Assembly: GCF_024498075.1 (NCBI RefSeq)
Contig: NZ_JANHOF010000002.1
Coordinates: 602,431-666,430, forward strand
Reading direction: 5' to 3'
Source of the DNA: Paenibacillus mendelii
GTDB lineage: Bacteria; Bacillota; Bacilli; Paenibacillales; Paenibacillaceae
Length of the DNA stretch: 64,000 nt
A program made the position numbers and the translations under genes. The notes under the pieces were generated by a model. It searched no databases. It saw only the letters and a list, made by a program, of their open reading frames with translations, and was not told the origin of the DNA. The stretch's first letter is position 1. The number at the start of each line of letters is the position of its first letter. Below, in pieces: positions 25,228 to 34,680 of the stretch.

Positions 25228-27654
25228 CTATTCCCCTCCTGTTGCGATAAAGTCATTCGCCTTCACCGAAATGCCGCCGCCCGTATACGGGACTTCGTTA
25301 TAATTGACCACAATACGCCTGCCATTCGAATATTCCGTTTCGAATACGCCCTCGGCCAGCTCGCGATGCCCGACAATAAACTGATCGCGCACGCCAGCAA
25401 GCGCATCATTATAGTGCTGGTACAGGGAAACCATCTCTTCCGTCCAATCCTTATAGCTCGTGCTGTAGAAGATATTTAGCGATTTCGATTTCATCAAATC
25501 CTGGGACGGCGCATACGTGATCAAGAAGGACGGCTCTGCCCCGTACTCGATCCCTTTCAAATAATTGTTCACATAGTCCCCGCTCAGATTGGCATACGAG
25601 TGCGAATAAGATACAAGGCCGTGCAGAGCAATTTGCGCGAAAGGGACGATCCGGTCGACGAACATGTCATATGAATAATCGCTGTACATTTGATCCAAAT
25701 GATCCGCGTAACGGGCTGTGTAGAAGTTACCCTCCGACACCATCACGCTGCCAAGCTTTTCTTTCGCCGTACGCAGGATATCCTCTTGCACCTGCCTCGA
25801 TTCTTGCCGCATGACGGGATAGTTATCGTTATAATCCGAGTTGATGAACGAGCCGATCGCCTCGCCGAACAGGTAGCCGTCTACATTCAGCCGCTTCGCA
25901 TCCTCGAGATCCTCTTTAATGATTTTCTCCGTGAATTTCGGGCTGACCAGCGTAATATTCATCACTTTGTTGCGGAAATCAATTACTGCGGAGCTCAGAT
26001 CTCTCAGGCCATCCCTGCTCTTGCGAAAGCCGTCTCTGCCCGTGTTGTTGAACGAGTAGGAGCTGGCATCGAGATAGACCGGGAATCCCTTCGAATGGGC
26101 ATAATCGACGAAGGTCCGCATTCCATCGTTGCCGCCCAGCCCGCCTGCAATCGGAAAGTGACCGCCGTATTCGCTATAGCCGCCTTTTTGCCAGCCCATA
26201 TAGGCGATCGACATCTGCTCCACCCCGAGGCTGCTGAGCTCCCGCACGATCTTCTTCGCTTGATCGGTTGTCGTCAGCGGCAGATAGGAGTCCCATAAAA
26301 ACCCCTTCTCGGTATCTGCGCCAAGCAGATTGAGATGCAGCGGGACCGCTTTGCGATCATCCTTCAACGGCTTGACGCCCGCTTCCTCCGTCAAATACAT
26401 GCGGTACCGCACCGCCAAATCCACATAATCCGGATTGCCGCCGCTTAAGAAATAGTACCGCGTTGCCCGGTCACCCTGAATAAGGTCTTGGCTGTACGTG
26501 AAGAACCCGCCATTCCTCCGTGTGTCCGTCGGCTGGAAAAATTTAAACCGATAATGATGCTCCGGCGTTACCCAATTGTATTGGCTGAACGACTTCGACG
26601 GGACCGCATAGACACTGGCATACTCCGCACCTTCCTGCAGGATGCCCAGGACGGCTTGCTGCCCGGATTTGATACCGAACACAGGCATCTTGACCGCCTG
26701 CCGGTTCGAGAAGCTCGAATTGTAGCTGTACGCCCAATCCTCGCCATAGATCCGTTCATTATAGAAATTGATCAAATCCGGCTGATCCTTCTTGAAATCG
26801 ATCAGTGCGCCAGGCCCATCCGGGATGAGCAGAAACCCGTTCTCCTGATCGGATGTCTCCGAGCCTAGAAAAGGAAACAGCCGGATCGAGACGAGCCTTG
26901 CCTTCGGATCCTTCGCGCTATCCGCTGATTTGCCCACCGCCTTCTCGTCGATAAGCCCCTCCTGGATGATCCGGGTCTCTACATAATCATCCTTCAGCCG
27001 GACCTGTACAGGGATGACGAACCCGAGCTCAGGCAGTTCATAGACGACGCGAAATCCGTCCTCCGTCTTATTGAAGGAGGTTACTTTGCCGTTCTGAGCG
27101 ATAAAATTCGATTCCTTCTCTAAATCCTTGCGAACATTAAACTCGACATAACGAAGCATAAAGGGCGACTGCAGATGCAGCTTCCAGGCATCGGTCGTTG
27201 TATCGCTCCACCCTTCCGGATTCGGAAACGAGCGCCATGTGCTTCCGTTTATCTTATCCGTTACGATGAAGTGACCGGTACTCGGGTCAGCCTTCAGCTC
27301 CAGACGGTCACTTGCCGCTATGGCTTGAAACACATCGGCGCCCGGAAGCGGCGTTGCGCGCGTCCCCTTGCCAGCACCTTGATCCGGTGCTTGCGCCGGC
27401 TGCTGAACAGCGCGATCCTCAACCTGCCCGCTCTCCGCCGGTTCGGCTGCTTGATCTGCCTTCGTATTCGTTTCCTCACGATTCTGCTCTTGCTGCTCTT
27501 GCTGAACCTGAGCCTGATCCTGCGTCTGCGTCTGCTCTGCTTCAAGCTGAGGTTCCTCCGACGGGGCGGCCACCGCCCACAACGTAATCGAGGTAAACGC
27601 GGCAGCGGCAAGCAGCGCGAGCAGAATCCATCTTTTCGTACGGAGCCTGCTCAT
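25228..27654 (-). CDS. Cluster 1 DUF5696 protein, membrane-anchored
   Basis: About 808 residues. One N-terminal membrane segment (~10-30, no lipobox) is followed by a Gln/Glu-rich linker (~35-100) that spaces the protein from the membrane, a beta-rich domain (~110-400) and a barrel-like C-terminal region with SSLGVEQMSIAYMGWQKGGY, GFPVYLDASSYSFN, LNVDGYLFGEAIG and SDYNDNYPV. I recognise DUF5696, with no assigned activity; the strand-end acidic residues suggest a glycosidase-like TIM barrel (inference). Start at ATG 27654 (or GTG 27657), AGGAGG upstream, overlapping the NHL-YIP1 stop, which indicates tight coupling. Confidence 0.85.
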   Translation of the reverse strand: MSRLRTKRWILLALLAAAAFTSITLWAVAAPSEEPQLEAEQTQTQDQAQVQQEQQEQNREETNTKADQAAEPAESGQVEDRAVQQPAQAPDQGAGKGTRATPLPGADVFQAIAASDRLELKADPSTGHFIVTDKINGSTWRSFPNPEGWSDTTTDAWKLHLQSPFMLRYVEFNVRKDLEKESNFIAQNGKVTSFNKTEDGFRVVYELPELGFVIPVQVRLKDDYVETRIIQEGLIDEKAVGKSADSAKDPKARLVSIRLFPFLGSETSDQENGFLLIPDGPGALIDFKKDQPDLINFYNERIYGEDWAYSYNSSFSNRQAVKMPVFGIKSGQQAVLGILQEGAEYASVYAVPSKSFSQYNWVTPEHHYRFKFFQPTDTRRNGGFFTYSQDLIQGDRATRYYFLSGGNPDYVDLAVRYRMYLTEEAGVKPLKDDRKAVPLHLNLLGADTEKGFLWDSYLPLTTTDQAKKIVRELSSLGVEQMSIAYMGWQKGGYSEYGGHFPIAGGLGGNDGMRTFVDYAHSKGFPVYLDASSYSFNNTGRDGFRKSRDGLRDLSSAVIDFRNKVMNITLVSPKFTEKIIKEDLEDAKRLNVDGYLFGEAIGSFINSDYNDNYPVMRQESRQVQEDILRTAKEKLGSVMVSEGNFYTARYADHLDQMYSDYSYDMFVDRIVPFAQIALHGLVSYSHSYANLSGDYVNNYLKGIEYGAEPSFLITYAPSQDLMKSKSLNIFYSTSYKDWTEEMVSLYQHYNDALAGVRDQFIVGHRELAEGVFETEYSNGRRIVVNYNEVPYTGGGISVKANDFIATGGE

Positions 27655-29765
27655 CACATGGTCACCTCCTGATAGATCGTATACGTGAAGTTAAGCAGCT
27701 CCGAGGACAAGCCGACAAAGATGAATATAAGCACCCATAGAACGATCATTGAAAAGGCAGTCAACAGAACGTTGATGACCGTTTCGCCAAAGCTGTAATT
27801 TTGCAGCGATTGGATATTCCAGAAGAATAGCAAGCCGCTCCACACGACCATAACCGATTCGAGAGCGTGATATATCGACGACTCGCTCATCGTCATAACG
27901 TTTGATACCAGGGCCAGAGGCAGCCCAAGCATCGCAATCGGCAGAAGCGAGTAGGAGCTCCCGACAAAGACGTCCTTGAAGCGGGCTTCCCCTTGATAGA
28001 TCGCGCCGATCAAGTAGTTGCACACCACCCATGAGAACCAGGTTACGATGAATATGGTCAGGATGGAGCTGCTGCTCTGGTCAGCAACCGGAATCGGATT
28101 AAACGTAAAGCTCGTATAGTACGTCTTCACCAGCAGCATGATCACAACGGTTAGGAGCAGGATGAAGGCGCTCAAGTAGCCCCCGCGATTCAGATAGCGC
28201 AGATCGCTGAACCCTTCCAAGGGATGCTTCAAGATGAAGAAAGCGTGCTTCAGCTGACGAATCAGCTTGGCGTTCTTCCCTTTCAACCGTAACTTGCTTG
28301 TGAAAGGAATCGAGATAGGCAGCATTCGTTTCAGTCTCGACCACAGCATGGCGAGGACGGCCACCACAAGAACACAATTGGCAAGCAGCGGGAAGTGGCG
28401 TTGGAACCACTGGAGGCGCAGCTGCCAGTAGGCATCCGAGTAGCCGGTTGAATCACCCGCCAATTCGTAAAGCTCCCTTGCCTGATCGTAATCGCCATTA
28501 TAAAAGGCCGCTTGCGCGAGGCCCTTGTAAGCCGGGGAATACAGCGCATTCAGCTTAACGACCTTATTCCAATAGTCCTCGCTCTCTTGGTACTTCCCCT
28601 GCTGCGTGAGCGAGTAGGCCTGATGAACCGCAGTCCCGAACTCGGTGGGCTTGAACACCTGAAGTAAATTGAGCGCATCATCCAGAATGAACAGCTCGTT
28701 CTTCGAATTGGTCGCAACTGCAACCGGGCTTTGGTTAATGCCGACCTGCGGCGTACCGACCGCTACCGGACCCCGCCAATAAAATAACAATTTGCCGGAT
28801 GAATCGTACTGAAGCACGACGTTAGATGTCTTGTCGATCACGGTCATATTCCCGTCATGATCGACCGTAATATCCGCTAACACACGGCCCGAGGACGGGG
28901 TATCGGTATCCGGTATCTTCGTCCCGAACGATAACCCCTTCCATAGATTGTCGCCGCGGATATTCAGCTTCTTCACCTGCTCCGACGACGAGCCCGATAC
29001 GGAATAGATGAAGCCGTCGGCATCGATATCGATATTCCGAATGGTGGAGGGCAGCAGCCTTACCTGCCTGCTGAGCTGCTCCTTCGAATAGAAGGCGGCA
29101 CGAATTTTATCCATCAGGCTCGCGTCTGTTGCATTCGTCCCGAAGAATCCGTAAAAATCCCCCTCCGGATCAAGCTGCACGATCCCCTGGTAGCTGCCGT
29201 TGGATACGACATAGATGAAGCCCCGCTGATCTACGACCATATTGGTCGGCTCATAGATGAAGCTTTCGTTGATGAATCTCGATTCGGGCCGGGCATACTG
29301 CTGCTCGAGCTCGCCATCCTTATTCAACCGGACGATTCTCTTATTGCCGGTATCGGCAATATAGATGTCCCCATTATCCGCAACGAAGATGCCCTGCGGC
29401 TGATTAAGCGGACTATCCGGTATCGTCAGGACGCGCTTAACCTCTCCCTCGGGGGAGAACTGCACGATCCGGTTATTGTCCGTATCCGATATATAGATCT
29501 CATCATGGTTGTCGATATAAATGCCCTGCGGCCGTTTCAACGGCGAATACGTTTGCTCTCCCTTTTCGTTCACAATGTAAATGTCTCTTGCGATCACCCT
29601 GGACGGCGCATACGCCGGCTGCGTATAGATCGTCCGATCGTAGCTATCCTTGGTGAACGTGGAATAGGGAACCTCAGCTTGCACGGACAGTGGACATGCA
29701 GCCCATAACGAAATCAAGCAAACGAGCGCCAAGGCGAGCTTGTATTTGCTTCGATAAACGTGCAT
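27654..29765 (-). CDS. Cluster 1 NHL-TPR-YIP1 fusion membrane protein
   Basis: 703 residues. A signal peptide (1-30), then an NHL beta-propeller (~50-370) with repeats such as PQGIYIDNHDEIYISDTDNNRIV and PQGIFVADNGDIYIADTGNKRIV; two TPR-like helices pairs (~385-445); a membrane segment (~459-475); a basic linker; and a YIP1-type domain with five membrane segments (~500-695). The propeller should face outside. Cluster 2 encodes the same parts as two genes. The ATG at 29765 has AAAGGGG upstream; the longer open frame is not used. Role unknown; I infer extracellular ligand sensing or scaffold for the transporters. Confidence 0.87.
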   Translation of the reverse strand: MHVYRSKYKLALALVCLISLWAACPLSVQAEVPYSTFTKDSYDRTIYTQPAYAPSRVIARDIYIVNEKGEQTYSPLKRPQGIYIDNHDEIYISDTDNNRIVQFSPEGEVKRVLTIPDSPLNQPQGIFVADNGDIYIADTGNKRIVRLNKDGELEQQYARPESRFINESFIYEPTNMVVDQRGFIYVVSNGSYQGIVQLDPEGDFYGFFGTNATDASLMDKIRAAFYSKEQLSRQVRLLPSTIRNIDIDADGFIYSVSGSSSEQVKKLNIRGDNLWKGLSFGTKIPDTDTPSSGRVLADITVDHDGNMTVIDKTSNVVLQYDSSGKLLFYWRGPVAVGTPQVGINQSPVAVATNSKNELFILDDALNLLQVFKPTEFGTAVHQAYSLTQQGKYQESEDYWNKVVKLNALYSPAYKGLAQAAFYNGDYDQARELYELAGDSTGYSDAYWQLRLQWFQRHFPLLANCVLVVAVLAMLWSRLKRMLPISIPFTSKLRLKGKNAKLIRQLKHAFFILKHPLEGFSDLRYLNRGGYLSAFILLLTVVIMLLVKTYYTSFTFNPIPVADQSSSSILTIFIVTWFSWVVCNYLIGAIYQGEARFKDVFVGSSYSLLPIAMLGLPLALVSNVMTMSESSIYHALESVMVVWSGLLFFWNIQSLQNYSFGETVINVLLTAFSMIVLWVLIFIFVGLSSELLNFTYTIYQEVTM

Positions 29766-29782
29766 CGTTTCGCCCCTTTCGA

Positions 29783-30694
29783 TTACTTGATTCCCGAATG
29801 TGCCATTGTGGCGATGAATTTGCGCTGATAGATCAGGAAGATGATCAGCGATGGTAGAAACATGATGAGAGCTCCAGCGGCGGCGGCTCCCTGCCTGGCG
29901 ACTGAGTTGGCCAAATTCGACGTCAATGTTCCCATATAGAAGGGCAATGTCTTCATGGCATCGTCCTGCATGAACAAGGTTGACGTCTCGGCGTTCCCCC
30001 AAGCCGTCTGGAAGGCGATGATCGTAATCGTTGCCATGGCCGGCGTGACCAGCGGAAGTACGATGCGAAGAAAGATTTTGACCTCCGATGCACCGTCAAT
30101 CTTAGCCGCCTCCAACAGCTCGTTGGGCACCTGATCCATAAATTGCTTCAAGAGAAAGACGCCGACGGGCAGCGCAATCATAGGCAGTACATGACCGAGA
30201 TACGTGTTCATGATCCCCAAGCTCTGCACAACCACATAACGGGGAATGGAGATGACCTCGGTTGCGAACAAGAGCGATACCATGATCGCGCCGAAGAACC
30301 AATTGCCTCCCGGAAATTTATGCTTGGACAGCGGGTAGGCGCACAGGGATCCGGTAAAGACCATGCCCGCCGTAGCCAGCACCGTGACGATGACGCTGTT
30401 GAAGATGTAGCGCGACACGGGAATGAACGTCGTTTGGGTTAAAGCCATGAGGTCCGTAAAATTCTGCATGGTCGGTTCATTGACAATGAAGGTCGGCGGG
30501 AACAGCAGCAGCTCATGCAGCGGCTTAAAGGCATGATTGAACAAATAAACGAGCGGAAGCAGCATGAACGCCGAGAGCAGCGTCAAGCCAATGATGATCA
30601 CGATTTGCGTACGGTCAATCCGCCGCACCGCTGCCAGCCAGTCCTCGAAGCGATAAACAAGCCGCTTTCCTTGCAAGCGCATGTCTACTTTCAT
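29783..30694 (-). CDS. Cluster 1 permease A2 (CUT1, MalG-like)
   Basis: 303 residues, six membrane segments, EAA loop LEAAKIDGASEVKIFLRIVLP. The YLFNHAFKPLHELLLFPPTFI start and the ARQGAAAAGALIMFLP and THSGIK-like C-terminus (MAHSGIK) are shared with its cluster 2 homologue (58906-59793, MMHSGIK). GGAGGATG precedes the ATG, which overlaps the stop of A1 by four bases. It forms pair A, which differs clearly from pair B. Confidence 0.93.
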   Translation of the reverse strand: MKVDMRLQGKRLVYRFEDWLAAVRRIDRTQIVIIIGLTLLSAFMLLPLVYLFNHAFKPLHELLLFPPTFIVNEPTMQNFTDLMALTQTTFIPVSRYIFNSVIVTVLATAGMVFTGSLCAYPLSKHKFPGGNWFFGAIMVSLLFATEVISIPRYVVVQSLGIMNTYLGHVLPMIALPVGVFLLKQFMDQVPNELLEAAKIDGASEVKIFLRIVLPLVTPAMATITIIAFQTAWGNAETSTLFMQDDAMKTLPFYMGTLTSNLANSVARQGAAAAGALIMFLPSLIIFLIYQRKFIATMAHSGIK

Positions 30695-31686
30695 ACCTCA
30701 TCCTCCTTCGGGGTGAACAAGGCGTGAAGCAGCTTATTCAGCAGCAGCATAATCACTAACAGCACGATGGAGATGGCGCTGGCATAGCCAAGCTCGAAGC
30801 GAATGAAGCCGTAGTCGTCAATATGGCTCACCATGAGCTGTCCCGCGTAATCAGGTGTCGGATTGCCGGCCATCGCCGTACCGACCCCGCCCGATTTGAG
30901 CGTGCTCACAATGGAGATGACGGCGGCGAACAGCATCTGCGGCTTCATCGACGGTACCGTGATGTACCAAATTTCCTGCAGCCTGCTCGATATGCCATCG
31001 ATTTTCCCCGCTTCGTACAGCTGCTTGTCGACATTGAGAATACCGGCGAGCAGCGCGAGAAAACCGATGCCCATGCTCCCCCAGATGGAGACCAGAATCA
31101 TGATGTTCATTAAGTAGTCTTTGTCCGCCAAGAAGAGAATCGGCTTCTCGATCAGTCCCAGCTTTAGCAAGAAGCTGTTGATATAACCGGTCCGGTCTCC
31201 CGTGAACGCGACCTGCCAGACGACAGCGATTGCAATCCCTCCTGTAAGCGAAGGAGCATACATCGCCAGCGCGTACCACATGCGCAGAGCCGATGGCAGC
31301 TGGGCGATGAGCCAGGCGAGCATGAATGCGCACACATAGCCTAATGGACCGACGAATAAAGCAAATTTGAAGGAATTGGGCAACACGTGCTGCAGAAAGA
31401 TAATGTCCTGCGAGAATAAATTTTGAAAGTTCAGCCAGCCGACCCAGGTCGGAAATTCGATCGCGTTGAAATACGTAAAGCTAAGCATGACCCCTGCCGC
31501 GATCGGGATGACGATAAAGATGGTGAATGCGGCGAAGAACGGGGCGATGAACAGATAGGACAGCCGATGCTTCCATATATCTGCCAGCAGCTCCTTCAGC
31601 TTCACAGACGGACTCCGCTTGACGCTCCCGGCTATAACGGCCCGTTCGGCACGGACCCGCGTATTAACCTGCACATTACTTGACAT
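30691..31686 (-). CDS. Cluster 1 permease A1 (CUT1, MalF-like)
   Basis: 331 residues with a ~45-residue cytosolic N-terminus, then six membrane segments. The coupling loop reads YEAGKIDGISSRLQEIWYITVPSMKPQ, a variant of EAA that is the same in cluster 2. The block HIDDYGFIRFELGYASAIS is also conserved between the two clusters. The ATG at 31686 (GGAAGGG upstream) is chosen over upstream frames; it overlaps the giant SBP stop by 11 bases. Confidence 0.92.
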   Translation of the reverse strand: MSSNVQVNTRVRAERAVIAGSVKRSPSVKLKELLADIWKHRLSYLFIAPFFAAFTIFIVIPIAAGVMLSFTYFNAIEFPTWVGWLNFQNLFSQDIIFLQHVLPNSFKFALFVGPLGYVCAFMLAWLIAQLPSALRMWYALAMYAPSLTGGIAIAVVWQVAFTGDRTGYINSFLLKLGLIEKPILFLADKDYLMNIMILVSIWGSMGIGFLALLAGILNVDKQLYEAGKIDGISSRLQEIWYITVPSMKPQMLFAAVISIVSTLKSGGVGTAMAGNPTPDYAGQLMVSHIDDYGFIRFELGYASAISIVLLVIMLLLNKLLHALFTPKEDEV

Positions 31687-34666
31687 ATCGTTCCGCACCC
31701 TTCCATGGCTCCTCCATCTGCGGCAGATCGAGTGTCTTTTGTACGTTCCCATTCTGATCGACAATGTGGAATTCACGCTGCTTCCGGATCAGCTCCCTGT
31801 TGATCTCTCTCACGGCTTTCTCCAAGGAGACGCGCGGGGTTTCCCCGTCGATAACCGCCCGGTTCCAAGCGAATCCCAGCTCACGCGCCGACATGTAGCC
31901 GCCGGGTACGTTAGGAAACTCCTTCATCCACTGCCACTGCTCGAGAAATACCTTCAGGTCATCTTGATTCCATGGCATATTGGCGAACGCGCCTACGTTG
32001 GCCGAGTTCCAGCGGAAGGTCTCGCCGTTGTACTGCTCCAAATTCAAGCCGAACTCGGTCTGCGTCTCTTCCGATAAATACCACTGCAAGAAATCCCAGG
32101 CCAGATCCCGCTTCTTCTCCGAGCTCCCTTTGAACATCATGGAGCTCACCGATTGCGAGCCGCCGATCCAGCGGGATATGCTCCCATCCTGGTTCACGGT
32201 CCCCGGTACTGGAGCAATGGCCCAGTCCTCCATAATTTCCGGCGCCGCTACGAGCAGCTGCATGTATTGATTAAAGTCCGAGATCCCCACCGGGATCGTC
32301 CCTTTGCGGAATTGATTGTAGAAGCTCTGCACCTGCCGCTCCAGACCATGCATATTGAACAGATCCGTCCACCGCTTGAACGCGTCGAAGGCTTCCGGCT
32401 TCGTCAGCGCTGTCGATAACCCGTCAGGCGAGTACAGATCCGCGCCATTCTGCATAAACAAATACGAGTAATCGCCAGGCTCGACGTAAAAGTTATATTC
32501 ATTCTGCAGCAGCGTCGGCAGCATGCTGTAGACATCATTCCATGTGTCAGGTACCGACAGACCCAGCTGCCTCAATATATCCTTGCGGTAAAATAACACC
32601 TTGAAGTTCATCGTTTCCGGCACGCCGTAATATCCGCCATCATAGTAATACGGCAGCATCGTACCCGGACTATATCGCTCCAGCACTTCATCCGCCCCGG
32701 GCAGCTTCGACAGATCATATGCTGCATGTCGTACTGCAAGCTCGAACGGCATGCCGCTTGGCACCCCGAGCGCAACGTCCGGGATAATACCGGCGGCATT
32801 GCCGAGGATAAGCAGCTCGGACGACTGTACGAGATTGATTTTCACTTTAACGCCATGCTTGGGGGTAAACTTCTCATCGGCCAGCTGTTGAAGCTCATTC
32901 ACATAGTCGCGGCCCCAGAACATCCATACATTGATTTCATTGTCCTTCTGCTTACGGCTGATCGAATTTCGATCGTCGAACGAATAGACCAGCGAGGAGA
33001 ACAGCCCTTTGGACTTTTCCCACAAATTCGCCTTCATTCTTGGAAAATCGGTGTCCGCCGGCGCAATCATAATGCGGTCCAGCTCAAGCGGACTTTCCAT
33101 CAAATCCCTGCGCTGATTAATTAATTTTTCCTGAAGCGTTCCGATGGCGAGCTGACTGGCTGGAATTTCATTCGGATTATCCAGCATGTCCTGGATATCC
33201 GTGGCGCTCGATAGAAACGATTGGGAGATCGAATCCACCTTGCCATTGATGCCGACCATCATTTCGGAGAGGTGCTTGAGCTGCTTCTCCAGCTCCGCCA
33301 GACGATCCGTCAATCCCGGAATATCCTTCTCGACGTCCCATACCCGGTACCGGTCCTCGCGATTGCCGGTCGCCGTTCGAAGATCGGTCGATACAGCCCG
33401 GAACTCACTGAGCATACGATCGATCTCAACGAGAAGCGGCATATAGGGCTCATAATTGGCTCCCATCCTCAGCGTGTGATGCCCCTTCTCCAGATAGAAC
33501 TCGTAGGGCTTGCCCTCGTCATCCTGAAGGGTCAAGGCTTCCCAACCTGAGCGATATGGAAAGGGATAACGAAGCATCTCTTGGAACGGTACCTTCCCAT
33601 CGATCGATACTGTTCGAAAGACCGACAGATTCGATCGAAAATTCTGATGGGACCGCATCCCAATCTTGTATAAGCCGTCTTCAGGAACGTCGAATTCCCA
33701 CGTAACGGCTTGCCCGCCTTTATACCAGCTCCAGCCGCCGAGCGTATTATAACGAATGGCGTTTAGCGACTTCGGCGTCGTAAGCGGATCTCGATTGTAT
33801 TGCGCCTGAATTGATGAATAATTTTTGAGGCTGAATTGCTCGGCTTCGATCTCGATGACATCGCCGTTCCGCGCGGCGGATGTGCCGCTTGCCGCCTTCG
33901 TATCCTCGTAATCCGGGATGCGGGCTTGCGGCTTCAACGTTAACGATTGGAGCGCTAACGGCTGCAGCATCGCCTCCAAGCGGATCAAGTTGGAGCCTTT
34001 CTTAAAGTGCCACAGGGTCGGCTCCGCGTAGGACCCGTCTGTATCCCGCAGCGGCCTGCTGCTCCACGCCTTCGTTTCATCGATAAGTGAACGCATTTGA
34101 TTGCCTTCTTCATCGAATTTATCCGGCTTACGGTCGCTAAAGCTTCGCTCCAGCATCATCGACCGGGCTTCCACATAGGGATACGATCCGTTAAGCTGAA
34201 CCGCGAGCAAGATGCGCTGCAGGCCGCCGCCATCCTTCGCAACAATCGGTATATACCTGGCATCGAGCTCATATAGACCATCCTGGTCCACCTCGACTTC
34301 ATATTCGACCCATCCCCTTGACTGGGTAAAGAGCAGTGCGCCGTCTTCACCCTCGTAGGAACCGACCTTTGCATCATCCGATTTCTTCAGCCATCGGTCT
34401 GCCGGTATCTCTATCGATGCTGTTCCAAGCGGTACCTGATCCTTCTCCCACTGCTGACGCACCTCGTAATAGAACGATTCCGCGCGGCCTTGGGAAAGGC
34501 TGGGCCGCAGCTCCTTCGTCTCATTAGCCGCCGCTGCCGCCAGGATCTCTTCACTCGCGTAAGCTGCCGATCCGCCCTTCGGTGAATGGGGAGTGCTGAC
34601 GATCGTAATCGATAGAGTAACGATGGCCAATAGAGAGCAGATTATCTTAGCATTTCGGCTTGCCAT
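31676..34666 (-). CDS. Cluster 1 giant solute-binding protein with carbohydrate-binding-like modules
   Basis: 996 residues, twice the normal SBP length. The N-terminal hydrophobic segment (~8-25) lacks a lipobox Cys. Two beta-sandwich modules follow, marked by WVEYEVEVDQDGLYELDARY (~130) and TWEFDVPEDGLYKIGMRS (~330), with dGxxP(Y/F)xE ligand-type motifs as in CBM6/35-like domains. A helical segment (~410-500) leads to a family 1 SBP fold from ~570 (WMFWGRDYVNELQQLADEKF; PDVALGVPSG; MPNVPGG-like end FPNVPGGYMSARELGFAWNR). GGAGGG precedes the ATG, 14 bases behind the ATPase. It probably binds a complex glycan for pair A (inference). Confidence 0.88.
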   Translation of the reverse strand: MASRNAKIICSLLAIVTLSITIVSTPHSPKGGSAAYASEEILAAAAANETKELRPSLSQGRAESFYYEVRQQWEKDQVPLGTASIEIPADRWLKKSDDAKVGSYEGEDGALLFTQSRGWVEYEVEVDQDGLYELDARYIPIVAKDGGGLQRILLAVQLNGSYPYVEARSMMLERSFSDRKPDKFDEEGNQMRSLIDETKAWSSRPLRDTDGSYAEPTLWHFKKGSNLIRLEAMLQPLALQSLTLKPQARIPDYEDTKAASGTSAARNGDVIEIEAEQFSLKNYSSIQAQYNRDPLTTPKSLNAIRYNTLGGWSWYKGGQAVTWEFDVPEDGLYKIGMRSHQNFRSNLSVFRTVSIDGKVPFQEMLRYPFPYRSGWEALTLQDDEGKPYEFYLEKGHHTLRMGANYEPYMPLLVEIDRMLSEFRAVSTDLRTATGNREDRYRVWDVEKDIPGLTDRLAELEKQLKHLSEMMVGINGKVDSISQSFLSSATDIQDMLDNPNEIPASQLAIGTLQEKLINQRRDLMESPLELDRIMIAPADTDFPRMKANLWEKSKGLFSSLVYSFDDRNSISRKQKDNEINVWMFWGRDYVNELQQLADEKFTPKHGVKVKINLVQSSELLILGNAAGIIPDVALGVPSGMPFELAVRHAAYDLSKLPGADEVLERYSPGTMLPYYYDGGYYGVPETMNFKVLFYRKDILRQLGLSVPDTWNDVYSMLPTLLQNEYNFYVEPGDYSYLFMQNGADLYSPDGLSTALTKPEAFDAFKRWTDLFNMHGLERQVQSFYNQFRKGTIPVGISDFNQYMQLLVAAPEIMEDWAIAPVPGTVNQDGSISRWIGGSQSVSSMMFKGSSEKKRDLAWDFLQWYLSEETQTEFGLNLEQYNGETFRWNSANVGAFANMPWNQDDLKVFLEQWQWMKEFPNVPGGYMSARELGFAWNRAVIDGETPRVSLEKAVREINRELIRKQREFHIVDQNGNVQKTLDLPQMEEPWKGAERYVK

Positions 34667-34680
34667 CCCTTTCCCTCCAG

